Assembly (NCBI GenBank): GCA_037954665.1
Contig: JBBMOL010000013.1
Span: 8,866,001-8,930,000 of the forward strand
DNA length: 64,000 nucleotides
DNA from: Laguncularia racemosa
Lineage: Eukaryota > Streptophyta > Magnoliopsida > Myrtales > Combretaceae
Direction of reading: 5' to 3'
This document shows, piece by piece, positions 10,225 to 22,583 of this stretch. The notes under the pieces are model-generated. The model made no database searches and was not told where the DNA came from. It was given only the letters and a program-made list of their open reading frames with translations. Within the stretch, counting starts at the first letter, position 1. Every line of letters starts with the position of its first letter. The position numbers were made by a program, and so were the translations under genes.

Positions 10225-12050
10225 TAGATCCATAGATGGAGCCATACTTGCAATTGGTGAGATTTCAAGGTATGAGCTACTTTCCCATTATACAACTAAA
10301 TTGGCATATGATAACTACCTCGGTTGAGTGATGGAGGCTAGAGATGTACACACTTCACATGTCGACTAGGAAGTTCATTATCACTTTACAGGATGTCAAG
10401 GTTCAGCTAAGCCTTCCAATCGATGGTCAGGTAGTGATAAGGAATAGTTTCTTAGATTGGATTCATATATGTCAGAGATTGCTAGAGGCGAGGCCAGGGT
10501 CAAGTAGTAAGGGAGCGCATTAGTATGATGTGGCTTCAAGATATATACTAGGTCCTACCAAACCAGGCAGATGGAGAGCAAGTTGCAAGTCAAACACGTA
10601 CGTACATCTTGCAGCTGCTTAACGAATTTATCTTTGCCAAAAAATCTAGCTCCCTTGCACACAACATGTTTTTGCCACTACTAGAGCACTTCAATGTGAT
10701 AGGCACATATAGCTAAGAGTCCACATGCTTGGCTTAACTATATCACTAGCTTTTTCTTGCATTTGCCTCATCAGCTCACAAGATTAAAGGGGCATCAACA
10801 CTCCTACAAGTTTGAAAATATGATAGATTTCCCCACATAGCACTTGTTAGCCACCATAGACTTATTATAGAGGTTAGAGCTCTCCGGATCGCACGATAGG
10901 GGACGAGCCTAGACACTCAATATCACCAAAGCCATGTTGTTGCCATTTATTGGGATGCTCTTGATAGATGGAATGATAAACATGTATTTCTTCAACTGTT
11001 TTTCAATTTTCAATTTCATCATATGCATCAATAACCTTGAGTCTTACTTATTACCCTTTAGGTCAAGTGGGAGTCATACACAAGCAATTTGATTCAAATC
11101 TTACCAGCCTTCTACAGAACAAACAAACACATTTGAACTTCTTGAGTGCTACTCATATATTTCCACATATGTAGGAGGGTTGATATGGATCGGTTGATAT
11201 AACATGCACCGTACATAACCTTATGGGACAAGCGTCTAGACTGATTGGTACACATCAAAGGCCCCCATGGCATGTAGTAAGGATATGAGAGGTGGTACAA
11301 ATCTATCAATCGTCGATATATAGGACACACAAAAGTAGTTCTTAAACATCTAGTAAGTACAACATCAACACTAGTTAGATAATTTATTATGTATCTGATA
11401 CTCATTCAATTTACACTTCGTTGTAACATGCAGGCTGATACATTACGGCAAATCTACTTATCCTCAAATCATGTTACAACTATTGCTCTAACTGATCATG
11501 ATCTTGAGTCTATACATGATCACAGGGGTAGGGGTGGTAATGCTATACCTACAGGCTCACTAAGATCAAGGTGCGGAGGTTGAGGTAGAAGTGCAACCTG
11601 CTGATGTTTGGCAACAGTAGCAACCAATTCATGTACGCGCGTAGGACTGTAGAACGTAGACGACCCCAAAATTGGGCTTAGGCACAAGAATATCTAGTAC
11701 AAGACCAACAGCTCCCACCAGATGTCAATGAGATGGACAACAGCTCGACCCAAATGCCTAGTACATATGTCACACCACATCATCATTCTATTAGTAGTTC
11801 TTTCCCTATACCAACTTCTCTGCAGAAGAGATGCACTGGTAAGCAACCAATGCACCAGGGTGAATCGTAGTAGTGTTCTATAAATTGGAGTCCAATGCCT
11901 CCTCATTACTTCAATGATGCCCTCCACCACCATCTAACACAGAAGTCACAAGCTCCTTTTACTCCAAATGCAAGGCTGGCTAGAGAGCACACAAATGCAT
12001 TTTTGCAATTGGCACAACAATTCAATAGAAGAAGGTATAATAAGGGATAA
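10225..12050 (+). pseudogene. Plant mobile domain (PMD, MAIN/MAIL1-like) pseudogene
   Basis: Around 10260-10440 the translation gives, with one in-frame stop, a stretch matching the start of the plant mobile domain (aminotransferase-like, PMD): W..ITTSVE, stop, WRLEMYTLHMSTRKF, then IITLQDVKVQLSLPIDGQVV. The stop is a CGA-to-TGA-type change where the family has Arg. Further PMD-like pieces follow in other frames: NEFIFAKK...HNMFLPLLEHF near 10620-10690 and a LTRLKGHQHSYKFEN stretch near 10780. Multiple frame changes and stops mark it as dead. PMD proteins occur as host silencing factors and as cargo of MULE and gypsy elements; which origin applies here cannot be told. Confidence 0.55.
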
Positions 12051-12059
12051 GATACTATT

Positions 12060-13029
12060 TTATCTTATTTAATATGTAAATCTTTCATCCATATTTTCCA
12101 TTCATATATATTACTATTTGGAATTTATAAATTTATTAATATTGTTTAATAAATTATTTTTTTCCTATTTTTATATCTATGCTTTTTCTTTTTTTTTTAA
12201 CAATTGTTTCTATGATTTTTTTTTATAATTCTTTTCACAAAGTTTATTTATGATTTTCTTTACATGATTTTTCATTAAAAAAATTCCAATGATAAATTTT
12301 CTCAAATTAATTTTTTTAAATAAATTAAAAGTTCACATACAAATAGCAAAAAATAATAATTTTCATAAATTTAAAAATTATAAATATTGATTTAAAATTT
12401 ATTTTTTAAAAATGTACCGAAGGCGAGTGTCAGGGATGGGGAAATTTTAGCTCAATTGAATATGTGTTTCAAGTCCACGCCTTCACCAATTATTTTACAA
12501 ATAACTTTTTCGAATAATCTATTTCGAGCTTATTTTTTAAAATTAACATTATTTTAGTAAATTCCTCATGTTTCTAATTTATTACTACTAATATTTTAAG
12601 TGCAACCAAATAAAATAATAAATATTATTTTTCTACTCTATTTTTTTAGAAATTATAATCCTTTTTTTTATATCATATTCCTATTTCACCAAGCAAACTT
12701 ATCATAAAAGTAGGTACCAAGAATGTAAGAGTAGGACCCATAAACTAACGCTAAATACTTCAAGGCATCGTTCGTCCATTCTTTTCCATGCACATTTAGT
12801 TTAATCTTTTTTTTTTCTTTTTCTTTTTGTATTTAAGATGTATATTTGCACTTGGACTTGGCTTTTCTTCAGCGGAATTTAAACCGACACTAAAATGATC
12901 TCGAAACTATATGAAAAATAATAATAATAATAATAATAAGTGTCCAATATGATTATCTAGACTATATTGGTAAATGGAAAATTGGCTATATTTAAGGTCA
13001 ACACCTATAATATAAGAGTATTACAAGTA
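12060..13029. other. AT-rich intergenic DNA with an (AAT)n microsatellite
   Basis: No gene is supported. A run of about eight AAT/ATA units lies at about 12917-12941. The rest is AT-rich. Confidence 0.5.
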
Positions 13030-13037
13030 TATCTATA

Positions 13038-13966
13038 TAAGGCCGGTAATGCGGGCCAAATGAGTCGGCCCGCCTCGACCTGCACCAGCTCGCGGGTCGT
13101 CGCGGGCTAGCCCGCAAGTCTGGTAGGTGAGGAAAGTCTCCCCGCCCCGCCCCGCGGGCCATGCGGGCTGGCCCGCGATGACTAGCAATAATTTTTTTTT
13201 TTTGTATTATGTAAAACAGGCGGCCGGCGGTGGTGGTGCAACGGACGACGGTGTCGTCACTTCAGTCGACATCAGCGTCGTCAATCGTGGTCGCGGTCAC
13301 GGCCGCGGGTCCTCAGTCCTTAGTCGTGGTCCTCGCGGGTCACGGTCGTGCTGCACAACATCCTCAGTCCTCAGTCGCGGTCGCGGTCACGGTCGCGGAT
13401 CCTCAGTCCTCAGTCGCGGTCGTGCTGCACAGCAGTCCTCAATCCTCAGTCGCGGTCACGGTCGTGGTCGCGATCGCGGCCCTCGCGGGTCACTGTCACG
13501 CAGTGGTCGCCGGTCGGTGCAACCAGCTTAGTCCTTAGTGACTCGTTCATCGTCCTCAGCGACCGCCAACCAGCAATCAGCAAATTTTTTTTTTTGGTCT
13601 GCGTGCTGCGACTGTGCGATGCGAAGTGCGATGGTGCGGTGGCGGTGCAAGGCATGGCAGCTCATCATGTCGTCCTCGTCAAGTCGTCATGTCCAGCAGG
13701 CAACAGTTCACGGTCGTGTCGTGTCGTCCACAATGCAGAACTGCAGCTGCAGATCAAGTTTTCCGGCGGGTTGGCCCACCGCCCGCGGGTCAAGCGGGCG
13801 CGGGCCAAAATGGCCCGCACCTCTGCGGGTCAAATTTTTTTTGCCCACCCCGCATATTTTTGCGATGGCCCGCGCCTCTGCGGGTCAAATTTTTTTTGCC
13901 CACCCCGCATATTTTTGCGAGCGGGGTGGGTCAGCCCGCGGACCGGCCCTGTAATTCCCACCCCTA
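13038..13966. mobile_element. GC-rich hAT-like non-autonomous element, copy 2 (929 bp)
   Basis: TATCTATA at 13030-13037 and TATCTACA at 13967-13974 form an 8-bp target duplication with one mismatch. The element begins TAAGGCCGGTAATGCGGGCC and, read from the other end, TAGGGGTGGGAATTACAGGG. Both ends contain further inverted and direct GCGGGC/GCCCGC motifs (GGCCCGC, GCGGGTCGTCGCGGGCTAGC). The interior (13236-13510) is a G/C minisatellite. No transposase frame is present; long open frames exist only because the repeat lacks stops. The termini and 8-bp duplication point to a hAT-type element; the classification is inference. Confidence 0.65.
13236..13510 (+). repeat. Minisatellite inside GC-rich copy 2 (GGTCGCGGTCACGGTCGCGG-type units)
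   Basis: Degenerate units of CCTCAGTCCTCAGTCGCGGT plus GCGGTCACGGTCGCGG are repeated several times. The array explains overlapping open frames in all three plus-strand frames, rich in Ser/Arg/Gly; these should not be taken as genes. Confidence 0.8.
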
Positions 13967-13974
13967 TATCTACA

Positions 13975-15262
13975 TTAAACGCATGTGTACGTATATCTCA
14001 CTAGGCATTTATTTTAATATGCATTAAGAATCATTTCAATGGTACATTTGACACATGCACATAGCACATATGACTTGACTCGGGATTGAAGCATTAAGCC
14101 TCAAGGACAAGTGCGTGCGTGTGACACTTTCTTTATATGCAAAATTTAAACTATAAAGCAACCCCCATTTTCAACATTTAGCAGGTACAAAAGCAATATT
14201 TGATTTGAACATAAATCAAGCATTCTTCTCCTCTTTATACAAACGGTTTCTAATATAATATTTACCATGTAACATATTCTATGATTTACGTTCCTTTGTT
14301 ATTGTTTGATACACGATATATATATTTAAAGTGATGTATCTTTGGAAAATCTACACTCTTTCATATCACTTCATTTATACACGACTTGTTTACATTATTT
14401 TAAAACACCTTCAAAAGAGGTTCAATTTTCTAAAATAGGATCCCTGATAATTAAATATTCCCAACCGAGAAAATTTAAGAACACCTTTGTGCCGAGGACG
14501 TGAATGCAAAATTTGTAGACATCATCTTTGGCAGTGTTAGTGGGCATCCAAATTCCTTTTTGGGTGATGTATATATATGAATTGTGTTCCAAAGCTTCTC
14601 GTCTGTGATTATGATTATGCGTATAGAAATTGCTTTCTTATTAGATAGTTATCAATATAACCAAAACTTCTTGTCAGATAGATAATAATTCTATTTCCGT
14701 ACTCTTTATAATCCCATTTAAAAAAAAAAAAAAAAACTTATTCAAGATGGATACCTCTCTAATTCTAAGTACATAAATTTTGTTTTGATTTTATAGATAT
14801 AACATGATCAACATTCTATAATTTTGAATCTATATGCAATTTGTTCTGAATTTATGTATTTTTTTTTTCAATTGGTATTGGAGCTGGTATAAGAACAGAT
14901 TATGGCTGCTACTCTTGTGTTTTTCCATAATTGAATTAGAATCTACAAAAAAATACTCGATTTAAATATATAAATATTATAAGATCTTTTGTGTAAAATT
15001 AAAGCATTGATTTAGTATGAAAGCTATTCATATTCATGTTATAATTTTGAATTCACATATGAATTTATGGATTTGTAAAATTTGTTTGACATAAATTTAT
15101 TGATTGGTTTTCATGGAATAAACCTATATATTGGTTTTTCATAGAGCAAATCATAAAATCTATTTCACATAGCTTTATTATTTTTCACTTATTGGTTTTC
15201 AAGAAAATATCATGTTTTGGAGGAATACTAATTATAGGCTATTTTTCGCAATCGTCTTTTGG
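13975..15262. other. AT-rich intergenic DNA
   Basis: No gene, RNA or structured repeat is identified between the two transposons. Confidence 0.5.
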
Positions 15263-15939
15263 TTTGAATCCATTGTTGTCAAAATCGTATTTCAACTCGT
15301 ACGATTCCACGTTTTTACGAGTTTGTATATACATTTCCAGTTAACTCGCATACAAAATCGAAAAGGAGCAAAATCGTAATAAAATCGTGATTTTGAACGT
15401 TTCAAACGATTCCACACAATTATCCAATTGCAGGCTTAAATCCATTCGGATCGGATCCAATCCAAGCCCAACCCAGGCCAGCCCAATTGGCAACTCAGCC
15501 CCGGCTTGCTACTGCTGCTGTAGCCTGTCCTATACGTTGAACTTCTTCAGAGTTCAATGGAGAGAGGAGAAGAGAGACAGTGAAAAGCGAAAACAGCCAA
15601 ACAAGAGAGGTGAGCGCGAGCCGAGAGGCGAGATCCATAGTTCCACATCCACTTCCACACTGAGCTGAGTTGATACTTGATACTATCAGAACAAAGAACA
15701 CCGAGCAGTGAACCAGCGATCCTTCTCCTTCGTAGACGAGTGAGCGCCGCCAAGCAGCGATCGTTCTTGCAACAGGCCACCGAGTTGAGATCCATCTTCA
15801 TTTACGCGAGTTTTGTGTTAGGTATGACTTGTATGACTATACTTGTACTTGTACAATTGTAATGTAGTGTATCATGTGAATTTTTATGCTTGTGAGTTGT
15901 GATTGTGAATGGGTATTTGAATGGGTTGATGGCTTTCAA

Positions 15940-16195
15940 GGCCATGCCTTCAACCGTGTACTCAACCGTGTGTGCTTCTATGGATTTTCAAGCTCGACAC
16001 ATGGTCGTGCCTTCAACCGTGTACGCAATCGTGCGTGCTTCTGTTCTGTAGATTTTCCAAGCTCAACACACGGCCGTGTGTTCAACCATGTGTACTTTTG
16101 TGTATTTTCGAAGCTCAACACACGGTCGTGCCTTCAACCGTGTGTTAAATCGTGTGTGCTTCTGTGGGCGTGTTTCCTTGACACACGGCCATGCT
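15940..16195 (+). repeat. Minisatellite in the hAT leader intron, about 60-bp units
   Basis: About four units begin with CCTTCAACCGTGT near 15948, 16010, 16076 (variant) and 16131; each contains a CACACGGTCGTG-like palindrome. Read in inverse orientation, the unit matches the LTR minisatellite at 4133-4277 (shared CTTCTGTAGATTTTC / TTTCTGTAGATATTC and CACGGTCGTGCCTT / CACGATCGTGCCTT blocks). Confidence 0.75.
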
Positions 16196-16742
16196 CTTCC
16201 CCTGTTCCTTCCAAAAAGCATTTTTCTTCGTGTTTTCTTATCTTATCCGATCTCAATCCAAGTTGATATCCCATCCAAATGTATTATGTGCTTAAATATC
16301 AATGAAGCCAATTCCAGAGAAACTTAATCCTTCATACAAGTTGCATTTGGAGGGTTTAGGTTGAGCATGTGGTGTGCTAAGTTATATTGTTATAATTTGG
16401 AAATTGGATTATATTACTTAGTTATAAATTTATAATATACTCATTTTTCTAGCTTTATGGAGTGTAAAGCTTGTTACCCCTTATGTTTTGCTTTCCTTTT
16501 CTTGATGATAATTTAAAGAAAACCTTTATAGATATTTTTCTTGCTATCTCTTCTAGTTGTAAATTGTAATTAGTAATTACTTGTTACATGAGCATGAGCA
16601 TGAGCAATTTACTTTATATATGTAATTTGAAAATATGTAATAGTACTTTATAGTTTCTAGTTTTCTACTTTCTACCATAGCTCTCTTTACTCCTTTTTTC
16701 TTTTTTTTTTCTTACAGGATTTTAAGTATCAATTGAGTTAAA

Positions 16743-19310
16743 ATGTCATCTTCCAAATCATCTAGAGAGAGTTCAAAAAGAAAGAATTCACTTGGAAGTA
16801 GATCTGATGTAGGTTAGGGGCATGGAATTGATGTAGACAACAATGGGAAAAAAGTTAAATGTAAGTATTGTAATAAAGTTGTTAGTGGAGGCATTTACAG
16901 ATTCAAGAATCACTTGGGGTGTACGTGTAAAGATGTAGAGCCATGCACCAGTGTTCCGGATGATGTAAAAAATGAAATGTTAACAATGTTGCTAAAAGTG
17001 GCAAAATTATCAAAAATGAAGAGAAAGCAAATTCATGGCATTGAAGATTCTGATGATGCTGATAATGAGGTGGAGCAAATAGGGATAAACAAAAAAGAAA
17101 GGAATTGCATGGACTTCTTTCTGAAACAAAAAAAAAATGTGAAAGTGGAACACGAGCAACACAAGGTACAATTAACCAATTCATGAAGAAAGATTTGAGA
17201 GAAGAATGTAGCCAACAAATTGCTCGTTTTTTCTATACTAGTGCAATTCCATTTAATTGTGTCAAAAATCCAGAGTTTGTGAAGATGCTTCAAGTGGCTG
17301 GTCGATATGGATGTGGGCTTAAACCTCCTTCTTATCATGAGCTAAGGGTGACTTGTTTGAAGAAAGAAGTAGCTCGAACAATGGAATTACTTAATGACTG
17401 CAAAGCTGAATGGAAAAAAACAGGTTGCTCTATTATGTCTGATGCATGGACTGATAGAAAGAGGCGTTCCATATGCAATTTCTTGGTTAATAGCCCTAAA
17501 AGAACAGTCTTCTTATCATCTATAGATGCTTATGATGTATCCAAGACAACCGAAAAAGTTTTGGCAATGTTAGATGATATTGTGGAGAAGGTTGGAGAGG
17601 AAAATGTTGTACAAGTTATTACAAACAATGCTGCAAATTATAAAGCAGCAGGAGAAAAATTGATGGAGAAGAGAAAATGCTTATATTGGACACCTTGTGC
17701 TGCACATTGCATCGATTTGATCTTGGAAGACTTTGAGAAGAATTTGAAGATCCATCAGGGGATAATTGCAAAAGGAAGGCGAATTACTAAATATATTTAT
17801 TCCAGGACTATACTTATCTCAATTTTGAGAAGATACACTAAAGGGAGGGACTTGATTAGACCTGGTGCAACTTGTTTTGCCACTTCGTATTTGACATTAG
17901 GTTGCCTTAGTGAGTTGAAAACTGCATTGATGATGATGTTCACTTCTAGTCATTGGAAATCATGTAAGTATTCGACCACAAGTGATGGAAAGCGGATTCA
18001 ACAAGTGGTTTTAGATAGTAGGTTTTGGAAGAATGTTATTGTTTGCCTTAAAGCTGCATTTCCTTTTATTAAAGTGCTTAGATTAGTGGATTCTGATGAT
18101 CAACCAGCTATGGGTTTCATTTATCCAGAAATGGATCGTGCTAAGCAGAAAATTAAAGCAAACTTCAACAATGTGAAGAAAATGTAATATTGTAACTTGT
18201 TAGCTATATAATATATATATTTTTTCTTTAGTGCTAATTTTAAAGTTTCATTTCTAAATTGAAATCATATTTATTTAATGTAGTTATGGATCTATCTTCA
18301 AGATTATTGACAAGAGATGGAAGCTTCAACTTCATAGACCATTACATGTTGCAGCTTATTATTTGAATCCCCATTATCATTATAGTGATAATTTTAAAGT
18401 TGATGCCGATGTTAAGATTGGATTATATGGTTGCATAGAGCGTATGGTTTCTAATCCAATAGAAAGGTGTAAGATTGATATGCAGCTTGAAAGATTTAAG
18501 GATGCTAAGGGACTATTTGGCATTGAAGCTGCAAGGTTAGCAAGAAACAAAAAAGCTCCAGCTAAATGGTGGGATTCATATGGAGATGAATGCCCAGAAC
18601 TACAAAAGTTTGCTATTCGTGTTTTAAGTTTGACTTGTAGTTCTTCAGGTTGTGAGCGAAATTGGAGTGCATTTGAAATGGTACGATACAAATAGTTCTT
18701 TTATTCAATTTTATATATTATTACTTATTAAGATTATGAATCTTATAAAGTTATGTATAACCTTTTTCATTTTCAGGTCCATACCAAAAAAAGGAATAGG
18801 CTGCATCAACAAAAGATGAATGATTTAGTCTTTGTAATGCATAACTTGAAATTAAGAAATAGGAAAGAAAGATGCATTGCTGACACTGACACTTCTACTT
18901 TCACTGTTGAAGATCTCTCATCTGATGATGAATGGATTGTTGAAGAAGAAAATGTGTTTGACTCATCAAATGAGAATAAAGGTCAAGGTGTGTTGCATAT
19001 CTTTCCAAGTCTAGGGGATGAAGATAAAGATGATGCGGAGGAGGACGAAATTGGTGTTTATGTCAATTTGGAGGGTCCTATCAGTAAGTCCCTAATCCCA
19101 AATGATTTGGACCTTCATGATATTGATAATGTTGAAGTTGAAATGCAAATAGGAACTTCAAAAATTTTGGAATTAGAGGATATGGAAATCATTGGTAGCA
19201 GTACACCTCGTGATGATGTTGACATTGATGAAGAAGAAGATGATGAAGATGCAAATGATGATGATGATATGGATGAGAGAGATGGTGGAAATTGTGATGA
19301 TTTATTTTAG
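16743..19310 (+). pseudogene. hAT transposase (BED zinc finger, DUF659, hAT C-terminal dimerisation domain), inactivated
   Basis: The start at 16743 lies 25 bp after a splice acceptor. Exon 1 (16743-18183) encodes a BED-type zinc finger (KVKCKYCNK at about 16853-16880), the DUF659 region (SDAWTDRKRR near 17440) and the WTPCAAHCIDL motif near 17690. Intron 1 is 18184-18283 and intron 2 is 18681-18776, both GT-AG and phase-consistent. Exon 2 and the start of exon 3 carry the dimerisation domain (WWDSYGDECPELQKF, then CERNWSAFE, then HTKKRNRL). Exon 3 ends in a long Asp/Glu-rich tail. Three lesions are visible: a TAG at 16816-16818 where the family has Trp, a frameshift near the nine-A run at about 17129-17137, and TNNAANY where the family has TDNAANY, which removes a catalytic Asp of the DDE triad. 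The second acidic Asp (SDAW) and the Glu in CERNW remain. Confidence 0.9.
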
Positions 19311-20689
19311 TTCTTGTTTTGTAATATGATTTATGATTTCATAACTTTTATTGAGACTTTTGGTTGATTATTTATATTATACAACTTATGCTTAATTATC
19401 TATATTATGACTTTTATTGTAATTTATGATCCAATTCTATGCTGAAATTTTTAATTTATATTATTCATTATATTTTTTAATGATTACTGTAAGTAAATTT
19501 TTAATATTTAAAGGTTATTTTATAAAGGTTGTAAAAACTTACGTTTTTACATTTCGTTTCTACGTTCTGATTTTACGGACCCCCTGGCGATTCTACGTAA
19601 AATCGCGATTTTGACAACCTTGTTTGAATCCAAAAATCAATTTTATATTCCTCTTTGTCAATGTTGAGAAACAATTGACATGCTTTTAAGATATGATAAT
19701 CATTAATAGGATATGATATTTAGACACAATTGTTATGCGTTAATTTTAATTTGTTATTCACACAATTTTAAGAATGGTGATTTTCTGTACTCAATTTCAT
19801 ATGTGCACAAAAAAAAAAAAAAAAAAAACTTGATCAATTATATGCTTTGATTAATGATTATGAATGTGGGCAATGATTTTAAGATGTTCTAAGTTTGGTA
19901 TTTTATATTATGCTAGACCTTTAGAATCTCTATCTATATAAAGTGTTATGCTTTCTACATAATGATGTGGGAAGTGGTTGGTTGAAAGCATTTCTTGATG
20001 GAGGTAAATAAAAATAAAAAATAAAATAAAATAAAAACTCTCCTAGTATAGACATTATAGTTTTCCCTCCTCTTTTATCGCAAATCATTTAGAGGAGTTT
20101 ACACAACTTATGAACAACATGTACACATCTATGAGGGAAAAAATGATTGTTGGTGCATAAAGTTTATGTTAGGTATGATTGTTATAATTTTGTATAGTTG
20201 TGACCTCACCTATCGTAAGTATCATCATGCAAAATTTTATGTGAATTAAATTATTCAATTTCTTTTAATTGTAATTTATATTACATTAATAATAATTATA
20301 CCCTATCGATGTATTGTTATTGATGCGATTTGTTGTCGACACAATGTATCGTCAATTTTGTTTCGAGTACCCTATCAACATTAGAATTTCGGTGACATGA
20401 GACTTGTGCATTTTATCATTATATTTCTTACTTATTGTGATTTAGGACCCATATGTGGGATTACAATAAGTAAAAATTTTATATTAAGGGCGTGTTTGGC
20501 TATGTATATGGAATTATTTAATTCTCTAGTTGCATGGTAACATTATGTGTATTAAATGTTTCCTTTGTTGACTTGATGCTAGCCTCTTTGCCTATGCAAT
20601 TGACATCTATCAAAATCTAGGCTTAGCTTTGAAAAAATAATAATAAATAAATAAAAACCCTATAGGTCTTACTAATGAGTCTATTGCGG

Positions 20690-21520
20690 CCAAAAAGGAT
20701 TTTCATAAAAAGTGGGAGCAATGTCATAATTCTTGTTTTATATGTTGATAACATGCTTCTTGTTAGTAGTTGTGTTAAACTTTTGATAGAGATAAAATAG
20801 ATGTTGAATAGCTACTTTGACATGAAGGGCCTTAGTGATACTTCAATTGTTCCAAGCATCCAAATTTACTATGATTGGTCATGTGGCATTCTTGGATTGT
20901 CTCAAAAAGGTCCCACATGCTTTTGTTGTAGACAGTTTGATGTATGCTCATTTTTGTACTTATCCAAACATTACTTTTGTTATTAATGCTTTAGGAAGAC
21001 ACTTGAGCAACTCAGGTTTGGGCCATTAGAAAGCCATAAAAAAGGGTCATGAGATATTTATAGGACACCAAGGATTATATTTTGACTTATAAGAAGTTTG
21101 ATCAACTTCAAGTCATTAGCTAATCTGATTTTGATTTTCTAAGTTGCCCTGATAATCGAAAATCTACTTCTAGCTTTATTTTTATGATGGCTGGAGGAGC
21201 TATCTCATGGAAGAGTATCAAATAGACTCCTATAGCTACTTTTACCATGGAAGTAGAGTATACTACTTGCTATGAGACTGAAAAACTTAATTTATGGCTT
21301 TCACATTGTTGAAAGTATATCTAGGTCACTTGCGATATATTGTGACACTATTACTACTGTGCATCTCTCAACAGAAGTTCTTCTCACTCAAAGCATTTTG
21401 ATATAGAGTATATGTTTGTTAGAAAGAAAATTCTAGAGTTTCAAACTTGAATTGAGTATCTTGCTACAGAAAACATGTCAGTAAATCTACTAACTAAAGG
21501 CTTAACTATTGGATTTTTTT
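20690..21520 (+). pseudogene. Ty1/copia pol relic (reverse transcriptase end and RNase H)
   Basis: Translated pieces in shifting frames match the end of copia reverse transcriptase: IILVLYVDNMLLV (active-site YVDD changed to YVDN) at about 20728-20765, MLNSYFDMKGL near 20801, then DSLMYAHFCTYPNITFV and NALGRHLSNSGLGH at about 20935-21030. RNase H pieces follow (RKSTSSFIFMMAGGAISWKS at about 21160-21220, then TPIATFTMEVEY). Stops and frame changes are numerous. No LTR or target duplication was recognised, so this is a fragment. Confidence 0.75.
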
Positions 21521-21529
21521 TAGAACCGT

Positions 21530-22583
21530 ATAACTAGTATAAGGTTGGTTAAGTCTTATGATGTATTAAGTTAGTAAGAGTCTCAAATTATATATTTGCT
21601 AATTATTATTATTATGAGATATGTATGTGATAATGCTATTTTTACTATCATATTTGTTATAGAATTATTGAGATGCTTGGACCATTTTTTGAAATTTCTT
21701 GTCCATCGTTCTTTCATATGAAATAAGGAAAATTTCAAGTGAGAGGATTAATGTTTGGAATTAAGTTTAAATAGGGATTGAATTTTTAAGTAACTAAAAT
21801 AGAGAATCAATATTATGCTAAATGGTTAAAATAAAAAATTAAATTTTTAAGTAGTTAAAATAAACTTTTTATTAAGTAATTCAAATAAAAAATTTGTTAT
21901 TATTCCATAAACATAGTAATTAACTCAAATAAAGTATTTGTTACTATTCGTAAAGGTTTTAATAACTTAAAAGTATGTGTTTAGCCATAATTGATATTCA
22001 CCCTAATAATTCATATATTTCTAATATTATGTGAATTTGCATTAATCAATTATTTAAAATAATTTTTTTATCAATTAACCAATTATTGATTTAATCAATT
22101 ATGGAATTAACCAATATATAAACATTGGAATTGGGCTTTTAATTTTACCTATGACTTAATGCCATATTGCTTCACTCTCATCTAAACTGCTTTCCCATTA
22201 AACATTTGTCAACATAACGACAACCTCCCGTAGTTTTTGAAAAAAGCCATTCAAGATGAATTCCTCTCTAATTTCAAGTATTACTTTGATTCTATCTCGT
22301 TCTGAATTCATGTATCATATATTAAAATTTTCTTTAATATGTCAATGAAAATTTGATGGCTCATTGTAATATAACTAATCCACTCAAGTCTTTTCTGTAT
22401 TTTTTACTAGCAAGTTAACTTTACATGCATCTCAAGAGCATTTGAACTCTAGATATGTGGATAGCTATGACTAGAATATCCAAAAGTTCTTAAACGTTCT
22501 TGATCGTTCTTTCTTCCTCATCAGTCATCCCATTACCAACGTTAGTAATAATAGTTCACGACAACGTTAGTAATAATAGTAAG
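21530..22583. other. AT-rich region downstream of TOP2
   Basis: No gene is supported. The last few hundred bases before 22584 would contain the TOP2 3' untranslated region on the minus strand; no clear polyadenylation signal was fixed. Confidence 0.4.

Larger units (their letters stand above)
15271..19622 (+). mobile_element. hAT transposon, structurally complete (4352 bp), 8-bp target duplication
   Basis: TTTGAATC at 15263-15270 is repeated exactly at 19623-19630. The left terminus is CATTGTTGTCAAAATCG and the reverse complement of the right terminus is CAAGGTTGTCAAAATCG, so 15 of 17 bases match. Subterminal TACGATTCCACG/TTTTACG-type motifs recur near both ends. Inside are a CT/GA-rich non-coding leader (about 15480-15821), a probable 5' UTR intron (15822-16717, AG|GTATGAC to TTACAG) and a three-exon transposase on the plus strand. 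Terminal structure and gene content agree on the hAT superfamily. The transposase is inactivated, so the copy would need help in trans. Confidence 0.9.

Noticed and set aside
11112..11933. Minus-strand frames of 97 and 79 codons
   Set aside because: They are antisense to the plus-strand plant mobile domain relic.
13127..14027. Overlapping open frames up to 218 codons in all plus frames
   Set aside because: They translate the GC-rich minisatellite and transposon ends; no domain, and the frames are equally open in every phase.
15886..16327. Open frames across the hAT leader
   Set aside because: They are translations of the 60-bp minisatellite within a probable 5' UTR intron.
20485..20530. GGGCGTGTTTGGCTATG motif as a MITE end
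   Set aside because: Only one end was found; no inverted partner or target duplication within reach.
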